The notes under the pieces: model-generated
The model's database searches: none
Seen by the model: only the letters and a program-made list of their open reading frames with translations
Told to the model about the DNA's origin: nothing
NCBI RefSeq assembly: GCF_020283565.1
Contig: NC_060060.1
Coordinates: forward strand, 36,146,001 to 36,210,000
Direction: 5' to 3'
DNA from: Trifolium pratense
Taxonomy: Eukaryota; Streptophyta; Magnoliopsida; Fabales; Fabaceae
DNA length: 64,000 bases
Translations under genes and position numbers: made by a program
Shown: piece after piece, positions 1 to 11,596 of the stretch
How the letters are laid out: each line of letters starts with the position of its first letter
Position numbering within the stretch: the first letter of the stretch is position 1

Positions 1-2973
1 GATGAAAGAGGTGCAATTAGAGAAAAAGATGCAATTTTAGGAAGAGATGGAATTTTAGGAAGAGATGCAATTTTAGGAAGATGAAGAACCACGCCTAGAA
101 AGGAGTCGTTCCTGGACATGCCTGATGTCGGATTGCCACCATAAAAATCTCTTGAGTCCTCTTCAGCAGCAGCCTCGATATCCGTTTCGATTTTGTTGCC
201 CTCATTTGACTCAAGATCATCACCAAGTTCAATATTTTCTTCATGTCCTATGTCGGGTGGATTCAGCACTTCTGCAGGATCCAAATCTAGAACATTGCCA
301 AAAGATTTGACCTTTGAAATTAGCGAACTGTCATTGGAAGCTAGTGTAACAACAATGTCGTCACTAAGCAGATCATGTTCAACATCATCCAGCGTTATTC
401 GGACATCCATTTCAACAGAAAAGGATGGATTCTCTGAGTCCATTATTTCTTCGGGAAGTTCATGTTCAATGAAGCCAACCAAATCGTTCTGAGAGTTAGA
501 AAGATGGAGTCCAGGCTGTTTTATTTGATCCAAGTTACTTGGGCCCCTCGAATCAGCTTCAGAACAATATATTCCTTCTGTTGAAGGTAACATGGAAATA
601 AAAGTCGACTTTAGATACCAAAACACGGATTAATAAATATGCCAAAGAAACTGATCAGTTACTTCAAGTTCATTATGAAGCAATGTTTAGATGTTGCGCA
701 TGGACAGAACTTGCATATTGAAATAATGACGAAATTGACATATTAAAACAGTGATGCAATTGTACCTGGACTGGAGGAAGGCGCTTTGCAGGGAACGCTA
801 TCTAAAGTAATGGCAGAAGGATCACTGTGCTCAATCGTAAATGAAGGTGACAGGGACAAATGAGGAGATCCCGTGTTCTGAAAATGAGTAGTTGCTGATC
901 CTTTGCTATTGTCAGGTTTCTCAAAAGCAGCGAATTGTGTACCAAAATAAGGTGAATCCAATATTATCTCTGGCTGTCTGCTTAATAAATTAAGATGTGA
1001 ACTGCACTGGATGAGTTTTGCAAAATGTTTGGCCAACAGTCCTTGTTCACATTGCAAAAAATGCATCCTACAAATTAAAAAATTACAAAAGATGAAGTTC
1101 CCAAACATAACGTCCTAGTAAATTGAAAAGAGTGTGTTGCTAGAACTTCAAAAACGAGTCATCTAAAGCCCACAAATTCTATATAACAAAATTAACTTGA
1201 CTAGTGTTCATCAATGATTTCAATTTCAGTAAGTTATATTGCTCATATTTGACAGTATTGTCAACATCCCATTTGGAAATCGGTCTATAATATTTTACAA
1301 AGGTTAAATGTCAGTTCTCCTACTCCATTTATGATAAACCAACAAACATTGTACTTTTCAATCTCTATGAATGAATGAAAGTTGAGCACATATCCACGTA
1401 TCAGATGACATACCTGTGTATGCTAGCCTGCCCACCGGTAAAATCTGTCGTTGATTCCCACCGTGTGCTCTTTCTAGGTAGAGGATCAGCCTCCCTAAAG
1501 AAGCGAGGCTGTCTAGCAACCTGCATTAGACAAAATATTATTCAAGTGTTTGCATGTTGAAAAACTATTCAAGTAGCTAACATATAGAGAAAGTAACTTA
1601 CAACTAAAGTCAATGTGCTAGGTCCTTCCTCAGGACAATTTGCTTGAAGTGCGGTGATATTTGACCACGGAATTTCTATTTTCCTCTTCAAATCGCCTTC
1701 AAGAACTTCCCAAACAAGCTTCTCTGTGGCATAGTAACACTTTGCCACTAACTCACCCTCAAATTTTGATTTATACTGCAATAAAGACAACATCAACATG
1801 AGTTAAATTAATTGAAACAATATAAATTTCCCAAAACACAAACTGTGTGTAGAATCTTGAATGTACCTCCCATGAACCGATTTTTAAAAGGATAGCCGGG
1901 AAATTTGAAGCCTTCAGCTTTACAGCAGAAGCCCGGCTCTCTTTTTTTGATCTTGATCGAGAGTTTGAAGTCTCGTCTTTTTCATATGCACTAACCATAT
2001 TCCCTTGAGAAATCATCATTTGCAGAATTTCTAAAAACGAATTGCTCTTCTTGAGACTTAAACCCAAAGGGCCAGGCTCGTTAAGTATACTATTGTCTAG
2101 CGAAAGAGATGAAGCACTCCATTGCTAAGCAATACAAAAAACCATAAACAGTGAGAACAAAGGATGTCACAGAGGATCCAAACAAAAGGCAACATTATTA
2201 ATAATATGTTTGGAACCACGGTTAGTTTGACAAAATTATGATAAAGTCTAGAACTCAATTGTAAAAAAATAATAATAATAATTATAAAATTCAAATTCTT
2301 GTTTCAGGTCAAAATCAACTCTTACAGACAAAATTAATTCTACTAAAAAAACAACTGTCAAAATCAAGTCTACATCTCTAAAATCAATTTTGCATGTGAA
2401 ATCCAAATTCCAATACTAAACGAATCACATTAACACGGTAATTTTGTTTAAGTCTAAAACTCAAATGTATTCCCTCCATCCTAAAATATAAGATCTAGTT
2501 GACCACTGCACGTAATGATGCACAATTTTGATCACTAATATATTTAATTGTCTATTTTTAAAAATTATAAAAACTTGATATTTTGAAAATACTCATCAAA
2601 ACAAATCAAACAAGATCTCATGTGCTAATATTTACATCTATATGTTATTAAAATAATACGATCAAAACAAGATAAACGAATATTATATTTACTCAAAATA
2701 TGACTTATATATTGGAACGGAGAGAGTATAAAAAAAACAATCTATTGCTAAAAAACATTAGTCAAAATAAATTCTACACCTCTAGAATAAATTTTGCATT
2801 CTCTAAAAGTGAAATCAAACATAACAAAACCATAATACAACAAGTAACAACCAGTCAAAAATAAATAAATGTTTAGAAAGATATGAGGAAATTACCTTGA
2901 GACGCTTATGGAGAGGTTGATCAACATGATCATCAATGTTTTCTGAACGGACATTGCGTATCCTAGAAGCCAT
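1..2973 (-). CDS. ASG1: ASG1-like nuclear protein, 5' part of gene (3' end outside window)
   Basis: Six exons are visible on the minus strand: 2973-2896, 2124-1867, 1775-1602, 1520-1414, 1067-766 and 577 to the window edge. All junctions are GT-AG and the frame stays open for about 498 residues. The start is MASRIRNVRSENIDD. The conserved core reads KASNFPAILLKIGSWE, then LVAKCYYATEKLVWEVLEGD, PWSNITALQANCPEEGPSTL and RQPRFFREADPLPRKSTRWE, then FLQCEQGLLAKHFAKL and LSRQPEI. I recognise this as the plant family of ALTERED SEED GERMINATION 1 (Arabidopsis AT2G24100 and AT4G30780), a stress- and ABA-linked protein of unclear biochemistry. The C-terminal motif NDSFLGVVLHLPKIASLPKI is followed by extra SLPKI(A/P) hexapeptide repeats. 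Family assignment is from memory of the core motif; molecular function is not known to me. Two ACGTG elements lie upstream of the start. Confidence 0.85.
2470..2726. mobile_element. Stowaway-type MITE, copy A, in intron 1 of the ASG1-like gene
   Basis: The left end is TTCCCTCCATCC and the right end is GGAACGGAGAGAG, flanked by TA on both sides as expected for Tc1/mariner-type Stowaway elements. The interior is near-identical over more than 100 bp to the element at 29933-30179 (for example both carry AATTTTGATCACTAATATAT and ATCAAACAAGATCTCAT). The two are therefore members of one family. It is non-coding. Confidence 0.75.
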
Positions 2974-3122
2974 GAAGTTGTTATGGAAATCAGAAAATTT
3001 TGAGTGGCAAGGAGAGTGGGTAAACAAGAATGGGAGAAAAAACAAGTTGTGATGGAAGAACAAGGATTGAAATACATAGGAAAATCAGAGACAGAAAAGG
3101 AATTTAGGAGGGAAGAGAAAGT

Positions 3123-3141
3123 CACGTGCGTAATTTACGTG
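3123..3141. promoter_or_regulatory. Paired ACGTG (G-box/ABRE-like) elements upstream of the ASG1-like gene
   Basis: A palindromic CACGTG at 3123-3128 is followed by TACGTG at 3136-3141, about 150 bp upstream of the ATG at 2973. Paired ACGTG cores are typical of ABA- or light-responsive plant promoters. This would fit an ASG1-type stress gene, but the function is inferred. Confidence 0.4.
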
Positions 3142-3894
3142 AGCATTTAAAAAAGGACAAAACTTACCTACAATTCTCTAAGTCCTTTTTTTTGCTGTTA
3201 ACCAATTCCTTTTTTCTCAGTTGTTAAATCCATAGAAACCACGTTGAATTAATGATAATCAGAATTTCATATCTGAGCAACAACAATACTTGGAAAAATG
3301 AATTAACACACTAAAAAGGATGCTAGTGGAATCTGCAGATACAATTTCAGCCATTGGTAACCCAATTCAATGATTGAATCGTTGCAGCGACAAAGAATCG
3401 TGTTTCCAAAGTGATTATTCATATCGATAGCGGGACAATCGAAGATTTGGATTCAACCTTTCATGGGAACCAATTTCAATTTCTCACAATACACTACTTT
3501 GTCGTTGAAAACAAGTGAGGGATGTGAAACAAAAACAACAACCCTTTAAAGAACAATTAATTTCTTCTCTTTTATTTCACTGAGAGTTTCTTCAGAGTTC
3601 CAATTTCGTTTTGCAGAAACGGAACGGCGTTAATTTTGTAAAATAAATAAAATTCAATCATACACGTGTTATTATTTCATTGGTCAACAGTAAAAACAGG
3701 ACTTGTAGAACTGTATATAAGTTCTCTCCTTAAAAAAATTACGAATTTTTGTCGAAATTTAAGAATCTTTTACGGTTTGAGCTGTTGATTACGTGGATTA
3801 ACTCTCTTTCCAAAACTAAATATTTGTAGGTCAAAAATATATATATATATATATATTTGGATTAAATGGATCTTGCTACTTTATATTATTTTTT

Positions 3895-4079
3895 GGGTCA
3901 TGCTAAACAGTGCCCCCGGGGCACTTGTTAAGCATACCAAAAAAAGAAATAAAAAATAAAATAAATATTGAAAAGACAACTTTTTATACTTTTGATGTAT
4001 TAAATGCACGTATTTCGAGACAGAATTTCTATTTTTAAATGCTTAACCAGTGCCCCGGGGACACTGTTTAGCATTTTCC
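3895..4079. mobile_element. Mutator-type MITE, 'CCCCGGGGC' family copy 1
   Basis: This 185-bp element begins GGGTCATGCTAAACAGTGCC and ends in GCATTTTCC. The last bases are the inverted counterpart of the start (TGCTAAACAGTG). It is flanked by a perfect 9-bp duplication TTATTTTTT (3886-3894 and 4080-4088), as expected for Mutator-like transposition. Each end also contains its own palindrome (GTGCCCC/GGGGCAC). It has no coding capacity. Five relatives lie elsewhere in this window. Confidence 0.8.
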
Positions 4080-4945
4080 TTATTTTTTTATCAAAATTTT
4101 TTTTTCGGTCAATCTTTAATTTATACTCTTAAGAATAAAAATGTAGAATTATGGTTTTTTTTTATGTAAATGTAGAATCATGGTACTTAATCCAATCTCA
4201 TATATACAAAAATTTACTCCTAACTATTCTAAAAAATATGCGTAAGAAAAAACTATTATAAAATAAAAAATTACTCCTAACTCATTAAGGAAAAATAAAA
4301 TTTTATCAAAATAGAATAATTTTCATGATTAGCTTTTTATATTTTGCTGACTCATTAAATGTTGGACTGACTTTTTATATTTTGCTGACTCATCAAATAT
4401 ATTTTAACCAATTATAATTACAAAACAAAAAAGTATTAGTTTCATGATTAGCTTTTAATACTCAATCCGACCTTAATTATAAGCAAATTTTCTCTTTTTA
4501 GATTCATTGAATAACTAATGTATCTGATCTATAATTAAGGCTAAATACATTAATTATTCAATGAATCTAAAAAATGAAGTAAGAATTTACTTATAATTAA
4601 AATCGTCAAGAATAGAGTCCTAACTCATCAAATATTGAATTAATTTTTCAGACTCTATTGACTCATCAAAATACTAAATTGAAATAAATTAGGATACAAA
4701 TATCCTATGTCACTTATGTTGTCTAACGAATATAAAAAAAATAAAAAATTGTTATATTTTAACCAAATAATTAACTTATTATATATGTAACAAAAAACAA
4801 AATTAACTTATTATATTTTGCTGAGTCATTAAATACTAAATTGATGCATAATATATGGAAATTGCTACTTATCGCGAGAGAAACCTCACGACAACTTCAC
4901 GGGCGCAAGTTTTACTTAATATATATCATAAACTAAAACCATGAC

Positions 4946-4946
<1 letters not shown>

Positions 4947-4976
<30 letters not shown>
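4947..4976 (+). repeat. C30 homopolymer
   Basis: An uninterrupted run of 30 cytosines (30 guanines on the minus strand) sits in otherwise AT-rich intergenic DNA. It could form a G-quadruplex or i-motif, and is also a place where assembly length is unreliable. Confidence 0.9.
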
Positions 4977-4980
<4 letters not shown>

Positions 4981-5452
4981 TTCTGCTAGGTCTGAAAAGA
5001 ACTTGTTATATTTTAACCAAATAAATAATATTCAGTATTTCATTCAAAAAAAGTAAAAATAAATAAGTACTACACTATGGCCATTCTCAAATACAATATT
5101 ACTAATGCATAAAATTAAAAAAAAAAAAAAAAAAAACCACGATATTGCTGCACACTTTTTTTATTGGTTAAATTCAAATTGATCCCAATAAAAATTTAGT
5201 GGAACTCGATATAAAATATTTGATCCCAATATAAATTTAGTGGAACTCAATAATAAATATACAAATTGTTATTACATAATACAAGGAAAGGCAACATTTT
5301 CAAGAGTGGCTGATATTTCAAGTGGCAAAAACTACCTCAATTCATTTGTAAAATAAAACAACTTCCAAATGGTGTAAAAGCATATTGGAGATGCCACAAA
5401 TCATTATACTAAACACCTCTAGATTCATAACTCAGATTTAAAAGTACAACAT

Positions 5453-7605
5453 TTATGTAACATTCCTGTTTACTTTCAGATATGGCAAAGCTCTGATTAC
5501 ATTGTCATAGTCACTTCTGTTGACCTGGATCTGTACACGGCAAGGAAAAAAAGGTTAGAGATGAGAAAATCGACTCAATAACTTAACATGTGTGTGTGTG
5601 TATTTCAGAGCTGAATAAGAAAATTCCGAGAGAACGTTAAGTAAAAATAACTTCAACAAATTAAAGGCCAAGTTTCAGTTCAATCCAAGTCAGACACTCA
5701 AGCCCTCTACATTATATCAAGCATCATTCTAAAAATCCGCGTGCTGTTAGGATGGATGTGGGTTTAGTAAAATTGTGAAAGTCAAGATAAGATGAAATCA
5801 AAGAGCTGGAATTCTCTACTGTGAGTAATATTCAATTAGTGTCTCACAAAACAATCAACTTCCACTGCAGTTTAGTTCAATTGATAATCTGAATTAGTTT
5901 ATCAAGTTCCAATGACATTACTTTGATCCACACATTTCACAGAAGACTGTAAATTATCAATTCGCATAAATTTGCAGATAAATTTCAGCGATAAATATTG
6001 GCTCAAGTCCTGATTCACAATTTTTTTTTATCTGAATAATAATACAGATGCCATATAATGCTGCTTTTTAAATATATCCAGTTCAAACCCATGCTGGAAT
6101 AGCTAAATTAAAGCATCTACAACAGTATACATCATTCAAAGACAATGGTAGAAATTGAAATGTTATTAGAGAAAGTAGACAACAACACCCTAAAATACAA
6201 ACAATCAGCAGAGATTTGAGGTCTTGCCACGCTCCCAAAGGCCCCTCCTTCAAACTGACAAGATAGATCACTCTCTAAGGCTCCCCTCTTATTTACAGAC
6301 AACATGGTTCATTTCCTAGTTAGGTAACTTACTAACTTCTCTTAAGCTATTAACATAACATATGGTTCACTCAGGCCCGTATCTATCAGAAATATGTCAA
6401 CTTTAGAGTATAATAGAACATTGTACAGTGTTCTTAACAATATCCACTACTTGATACTGACTGCTACAACGAGTAAATTCCACATTCTCATACAATACTA
6501 CCTGGCCAAGGAAACCTATAACAAAGTATCTTTGTAAGAAACAAGAATTGTGCATTCTTGATATGAACTTGGTATATGGTAAATTTAAACTGGAGAATTG
6601 CACAAAATTAGAAATCTTCAAGATAGAGAAAAGGTTAAGGACCAAACTTAATGTGTGATAATTGATAATTAATAGGATAGGAAGGGGAAAGGCAAACTCT
6701 TTCCGAGTTTTTTTTTTAAGACCTTTCTACTCAAAATTGATGCATAAGATCAAAATGGCTCTCAGGCTATGGCCTATGAGTATATATAGAAAGCATATAT
6801 TAGCTACTAGAGTTGCTTAATATATATTAACTACACATTGCAATATTTTGTTTGATACACAAATGCATAATGCAGATGTTTTAATATCATAATCTTGACT
6901 TCGCCCTCATCCAGAAATCTAACAACCCAAAGGGAGAACGTTAATTAAAACATCTAGTAATATGGCAAAACTTTATGAAATTGATGAGATCAAAAGAACA
7001 CAAACTTTTCTGACAGATAAAAGCGCGCATAATCAGTCCCATACCCTTTCTTTCTTGTATCTACACACACCCCTAACCTAAGGTACAAATTATTATCGGT
7101 GTCAACATGTCTACTATGTTGGTGGTTTTGATTAAGAAAATGAAGTTACCATTTTGGAGAGACGCAATTTCCTCTTTTTATTCTTCTTGTTGAGCAAATG
7201 TTGTTTTCCGGCTCTTCTACGCACAATTTTGCCGGCACCGGTTACCCTAAATCGCTTAGCGGATGCCTGTGGAAAATGAAATTAAAATAATAGTACAGAA
7301 TTGAAATTGAACTTTAAAATACAGTGATAGAAGAAGATAAGTAAGACCTTGTGAGTTTTTATTTTGTAGCCTTTAGCGCATACAATAGTGAGAGAGCGAG
7401 GAGGAGGAGTAACGGTGGTGGAGTTGTTTTGGTGAGTAATTGGAGCGGAAATGGTACTAGACCAATTGAGTTTTAGGGAATTGACATTGTTTGAGAAAGG
7501 AAGTTTAACGGAACTGAAAGAGACACGGAAAGAAGAAGAAGATGATGATGGAAGTCTCAAGGCGGTGAAAGAGGAGACTGTGGCTGTTGCACAAGCCAAC
7601 GCCAT
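5453..7605 (-). CDS. PRPL35: Plastid ribosomal protein bL35c, nuclear-encoded
   Basis: Three exons on the minus strand (7605-7348, 7266-7150, 5524-5453) give 148 residues and a stop. That is close to the usual length of plant plastid L35 precursors. Residues 1 to about 75 are Ser/Thr-rich with few acidic residues, a typical chloroplast transit peptide. The mature part is very basic: [19 protein letters not shown], then [19 protein letters not shown], then [20 protein letters not shown]. This is the bacterial L35 signature (KTHKxxxKRFxxTGxGKxxR...KxHLLxxKxxKRKRxL). The protein is a component of the plastid 50S subunit. The second intron is long (about 1.6 kb) and contains no other gene. The start is the only upstream ATG in frame. 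Confidence 0.95.
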
Positions 7606-8720
7606 GTTAAGAAGAGTGTGAGTTTCGTTATCGTTATTGGTTTAAGATTGAATAAGACTAGTATGCGGTTGTGGATAAAGAAGATGCATAGATTACATTT
7701 CAATCAAGTGGTTGTGACAGCTTTGATTCTGTGGATAGAGGTAAAACGGTAAACGGGTTTCAGACTGTTTTTATTGCTTTTCTTTTGGGCCTTCCTTTTT
7801 TGTTTGGATATTTCTATAGGGCTATCAAATTGTTGAGTTGTGCTATCAACACACCCATTTAAATTTCAACGAATTAGAGACTTTGTAGTATTTATAAAGA
7901 ATGTGTTAGAAAATGTTAAAAGAAAATTAAAAGAAATTAAGTACTACTAGTGCTATAAAAGATTAAAAGAAATTAAGTATTAGTACTATAAAAGATTAAA
8001 AGAAATTAAGGTAGGAAAAGATGTGAGATGAAAATGTTAAAAAACGACAAACTGCTGTAATCAGGGGTCAAAATTCAATAAGACAACAGGTAAAGAAAAT
8101 GCTCGGTGTATATGTACACAAAATTTGAAACACAATTCAATCAGTTCCAAATCATGTCTGTTCTAAAACTTCTCCAAAAGCTATGTTTGAAAGTATTGGG
8201 GTTCTATCCATTCTCTCGCAGTCCTAACTTGATAACTTCTCCCCTCGGCCTCGCTCCAGCACAAACACAGAAGTTAAGATGGTATGTTCCGTTCAAACTA
8301 TTTTTAAATATAAAAAGTTAACAAGACTCACTAATAATTAAACGAAGAAAACAATAATAATGGAGCTGGCTCTTGAGACTTGAACACTCTTCAAGAAACC
8401 GATCATCATCCATATATGATATACTCCGCGGTCATCTTCCCAGTGCCTAGTCATGCATACTGCAAAACATTCTCTTCCTCCAGTAGAGATATTCTAGACA
8501 TGATGTGCTATATAGCTATTAGAGGTAGCAAGTTTTCCATCTATGATACAAGATGTATTCACATATAGTGAAGACAAACTGGATAGTATAAAAGGGGGAA
8601 ATACAATGGGACTGCTGAAGACAACATATTACTTAAGTACAACAAAAGCATAAAAAATACAGGAATAAATTAACTGGAAATATGACAGCTTCAGCATTTT
8701 GTGGGAGAGCCATTGTGCCG
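7606..8720. other. Intergenic region between bL35c and RNase H2C genes
   Basis: The first 150 bp or so hold the bL35c 5' UTR and promoter. At 7915-8010 there is a short imperfect direct repeat built on AAAGATTAAAAGAAATTAAG. Two short plus-strand ORFs near 8106-8570 have no recognisable features and I consider them chance ORFs. The rest is likely the 3' flank of the RNase H2C gene. Confidence 0.5.
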
Positions 8721-10138
8721 CTAGAGTGTTAAAGGCGATGACTCTAACTCCTCAGGTGTCACAGGAGTATGCAGCTGCAGTGACAAGCAAATAACAAGTT
8801 AGCAAACCTCAATTATGCACAGAAATCAGAATGACGCAAACACGAGTCTCTTTTCTCCCATCAACACATGTTCTATTTTACTTATAACTTTGAAAGGATT
8901 AAGTGGAACCAAAAGAAAATACGTCAAGGGACAGATTTTTTTTGCTACATGTCCTATCCAGCAAGAATAGCCAATGCCTAACCTAAGAGAACAAGCAGGC
9001 AATAAACAGGCTACCTTGTTTCCGTGCTTGCAAGCAATCGAAAGATCTAATCAACGAAAGACAATATAATTGAAAATTAAGAGGTCAAGTTAAGTGTCTA
9101 TATTTTAGAAGAAACTGCCCAAGGTAACCAACAGTAAAGCACCCTTCAATCCAGAATATGATAAACTGAGAAATATAGAAACTGCTTCTTGTTTACAATA
9201 TGACATCCTCCCAACATTAACATAAGGGTAACAAATAAAGTTACAACTCAACAAGATTTAGGCAAGCATTAAGGCCCTGTTGGATAAACCACTCAATTAA
9301 CCGCTTATGCTATAAGCCTATAAGTAAGCACTTTCATATAAGTACTTATGCATAAACTATTTCTATAACAAAAGACAAAATAAAGTCAAACTATTTCAAA
9401 GTTATAAACTGTTTTCATAAGTTATCTTAGAGAGCCTATGAAAATAAGCTGAAAATAACTTATGATGTGTAGTTGTTTCGATTAGCTCACTCAAACAGTA
9501 TCACAAGTGTTCATACTTCATACAAGTAGATAAGCTAAAATAAGTCAATTCAATCAGACCCTAAGTATAATTCAAGTTGATAGTGTGATTAGTTCATGAT
9601 ATATTCATCTTAGACAGATTCATGCGCAGTCAGCCATAAAGTGAGAAAGAACTTACAGCTTTAGCAACAGTAATCCAATGGAAAGCACGGAAGAAATCAT
9701 CATTCTGAGAAGGAACATAGTCGTGATTCCAATACGTAATATCATTAAACGTAGCACTAGTCTCCCAAGAATCAGAGCTTTCACTGGATTTTTTAGACGA
9801 AACTTTCTTTCCCAAAACAAAACCTACATATCATAGCAATCATCACAATCACATTCAGAAAGAAGACTTTAAAAGAAAGAGAGAAAAATGAGATACGAAC
9901 CAGAGTAGTTAGGAGGAAGAGGAAGAGTAGTTCCTTCGAGTAACCTTCCTCTAAAATGTGATTGCTGTAATGGTAAACCATCTTCTCCGACGACGCCGGT
10001 GGGTTTAGGTTTGAAATAGTGAGAAACTTCGGTGGGACCGTCGTGCTTGATGCAGCAGGGAAGTAGATGAACACGGCTGCTCAGATTCTCGATGCCGTCT
10101 CGTTTTAGATCTATCGTCGCCTCACCGCCCTTTTCCAT
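8721..10138 (-). CDS. RNASEH2C: Ribonuclease H2 subunit C
   Basis: Three exons on the minus strand (10138-9901, 9823-9657, 8774-8721) encode 152 residues. The N-terminal half carries the subunit C pattern VHLLPCCIKHDGPTEVSHYF, then HFRGRLLEGTTLPLPPNYSG. The second exon has ITYWNHDYVPSQNDDFFRAF, followed by HWITVAKALHTPVTPEEL. Subunit C is a non-catalytic part of the heterotrimeric RNase H2, which removes ribonucleotides from genomic DNA and degrades RNA:DNA hybrids in the nucleus. The first intron's donor must be read as G|GTTCGT to keep frame; a nearby GTATCT would shift the frame. The final exon is only 54 nt. Assignment rests on motif recall from the human and plant proteins. Confidence 0.85.
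9273..9561. mobile_element. Degenerate MITE in RNase H2C intron 2
   Basis: A GGCCCTGTTGGATAAAC-type left end and a CAATCAGACCC right end form a weak inverted pair flanked by TAA on both sides. The interior is rich in ATAAGC/GCTTAT words, typical of common plant PIF/Harbinger- or hAT-like MITEs. The terminal match is weak, so class assignment is tentative. Confidence 0.4.
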
Positions 10139-11596
10139 TGTTCCCTCTCGCTGCGCTTTTTCTTTCTTCCCTCCTAAATTATTTCCAATCTCACTTTCAT
10201 TTTTGTTTACCTCCTCCCCCTTTTATATATAGCATTCAAATCATCACCTTTTTTAAAGGCAGTCATTTTCTTTTTATGTAGTATAATAAATAAATATTAA
10301 AATTATAGAATCATAAATATATTTAACATAGTTTTTCTTAAAAAGGAAGTTTTAGTTTTGCTCCTTCTCAAATCATTTGGATCCTCTCCTTTTATTTCTC
10401 TCTAATTCTTTCTTCATTTTATTTTATGTGCCTATCTCTCTCATCATCACTTATTTATTTTTTATTTTTAATTTCTCTCTTTTCACACTCACAAGTCACA
10501 AAACAAGCAATTGGAGAGGGATAAAAGGAGATGATCCAAATCCCTCCACTATGTGAGTTTTCATTTTTCAATGGTTTTGCCATTTTATCTATAATAAAAA
10601 AATCTCCATTTCTAATTCTCTCCAATTTTTCCATAATCATAATTCATGACAGTTTTAAAATAGTTAGTGTCACTTGAATTAATAATATTTTTTATTTTCT
10701 CTAATTTCTAAAAAAAATGAAATTAACAATATTACATAATATTTTAGTAGAGAAATGCCACTACTGATCAAAACTTCACAAAATTTACTCAAATTTTTTT
10801 TTTTTTTAATCAAAAATTTACTCAAATTTAAAATTATGAAATTTGTCCATTTTATAAAATGTGTCTGGCCAAGCATACTCTTGGCAGCGGAAATAAGAAT
10901 CCATATATCTAACATTCCTACACGTATTCTTATTTATATTTCTCTTTTAAAAAATAAAATAGCACATCCAGAATTATAAAACTTGTTTCCCATGATTGGA
11001 TAAGAAAAGAAAAGAAACCTTGATAAGGCATACTCAAGTGAATATAAAGCTTTGATTGTATGAAATCAGTTCTGCTTAGGATAATTTCACTCTTTTTTTT
11101 TACTTCTAATACAATAGATATTCTAGAAGGCACAGCAATATCATAGCACAGCAATATCAACTATGTCCTATAGGTGATCAGGTTAAATCAGCATAGAAAT
11201 CATGCAGTTGAAAAGATACAATGAAATCCAAGTTATAACTGATGATCCGACCTACATTTGCCAAGGAAACCGTCACTTTTTAAGCACGTGTTTGGAAAAT
11301 CAATGAAGCCATGGCACCAACATACGTTCACTCAAAAGCTCCATATTCTAGTGTTGGTTGGCCGCACCACGGCTTTCACAACGCCGAACAAAACATGTAA
11401 TAAGTCTCTTTCACACATGCTGATAATGCTGCATAGTTTGCAATCCACCAATCCCAAACTCTACTTTCATACAAATGGCTTTACATAATAAAGAAGCACA
11501 AATAGTCTGTTAAAAGCTCCAGTTCTTCCATCAGCTACAAAAATGTACCCCCTTCATGAATCTCAAGGCACTAGAGTAGAAACAAGACTGTTAATG
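10139..11596. other. Intergenic region between RNase H2C and Nup43 genes
   Basis: AT-rich sequence. The first 150 bp or so are the RNase H2C 5' flank and the last few hundred bases are probably the Nup43 3' UTR and flank. I see no structured repeat or coding signal. Confidence 0.5.

Larger units (their letters stand above)
2974..5452. other. Intergenic region between the ASG1-like and bL35c genes
   Basis: The stretch to about 3700 holds the ASG1-like 5' UTR and promoter. The remainder is AT-rich, with a short AT microsatellite near 3838, a Mutator-type MITE (3895-4079), a degenerate Stowaway-like fold-back near 4475-4605, a C homopolymer (4947-4976) and a poly-A tract near 5120. I see no coding sequence. 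Confidence 0.6.

Noticed and set aside
8106..8568. Two short plus-strand ORFs downstream of RNase H2C
   Set aside because: No motif, no exon context and AT-rich; probably 3' flank sequence.
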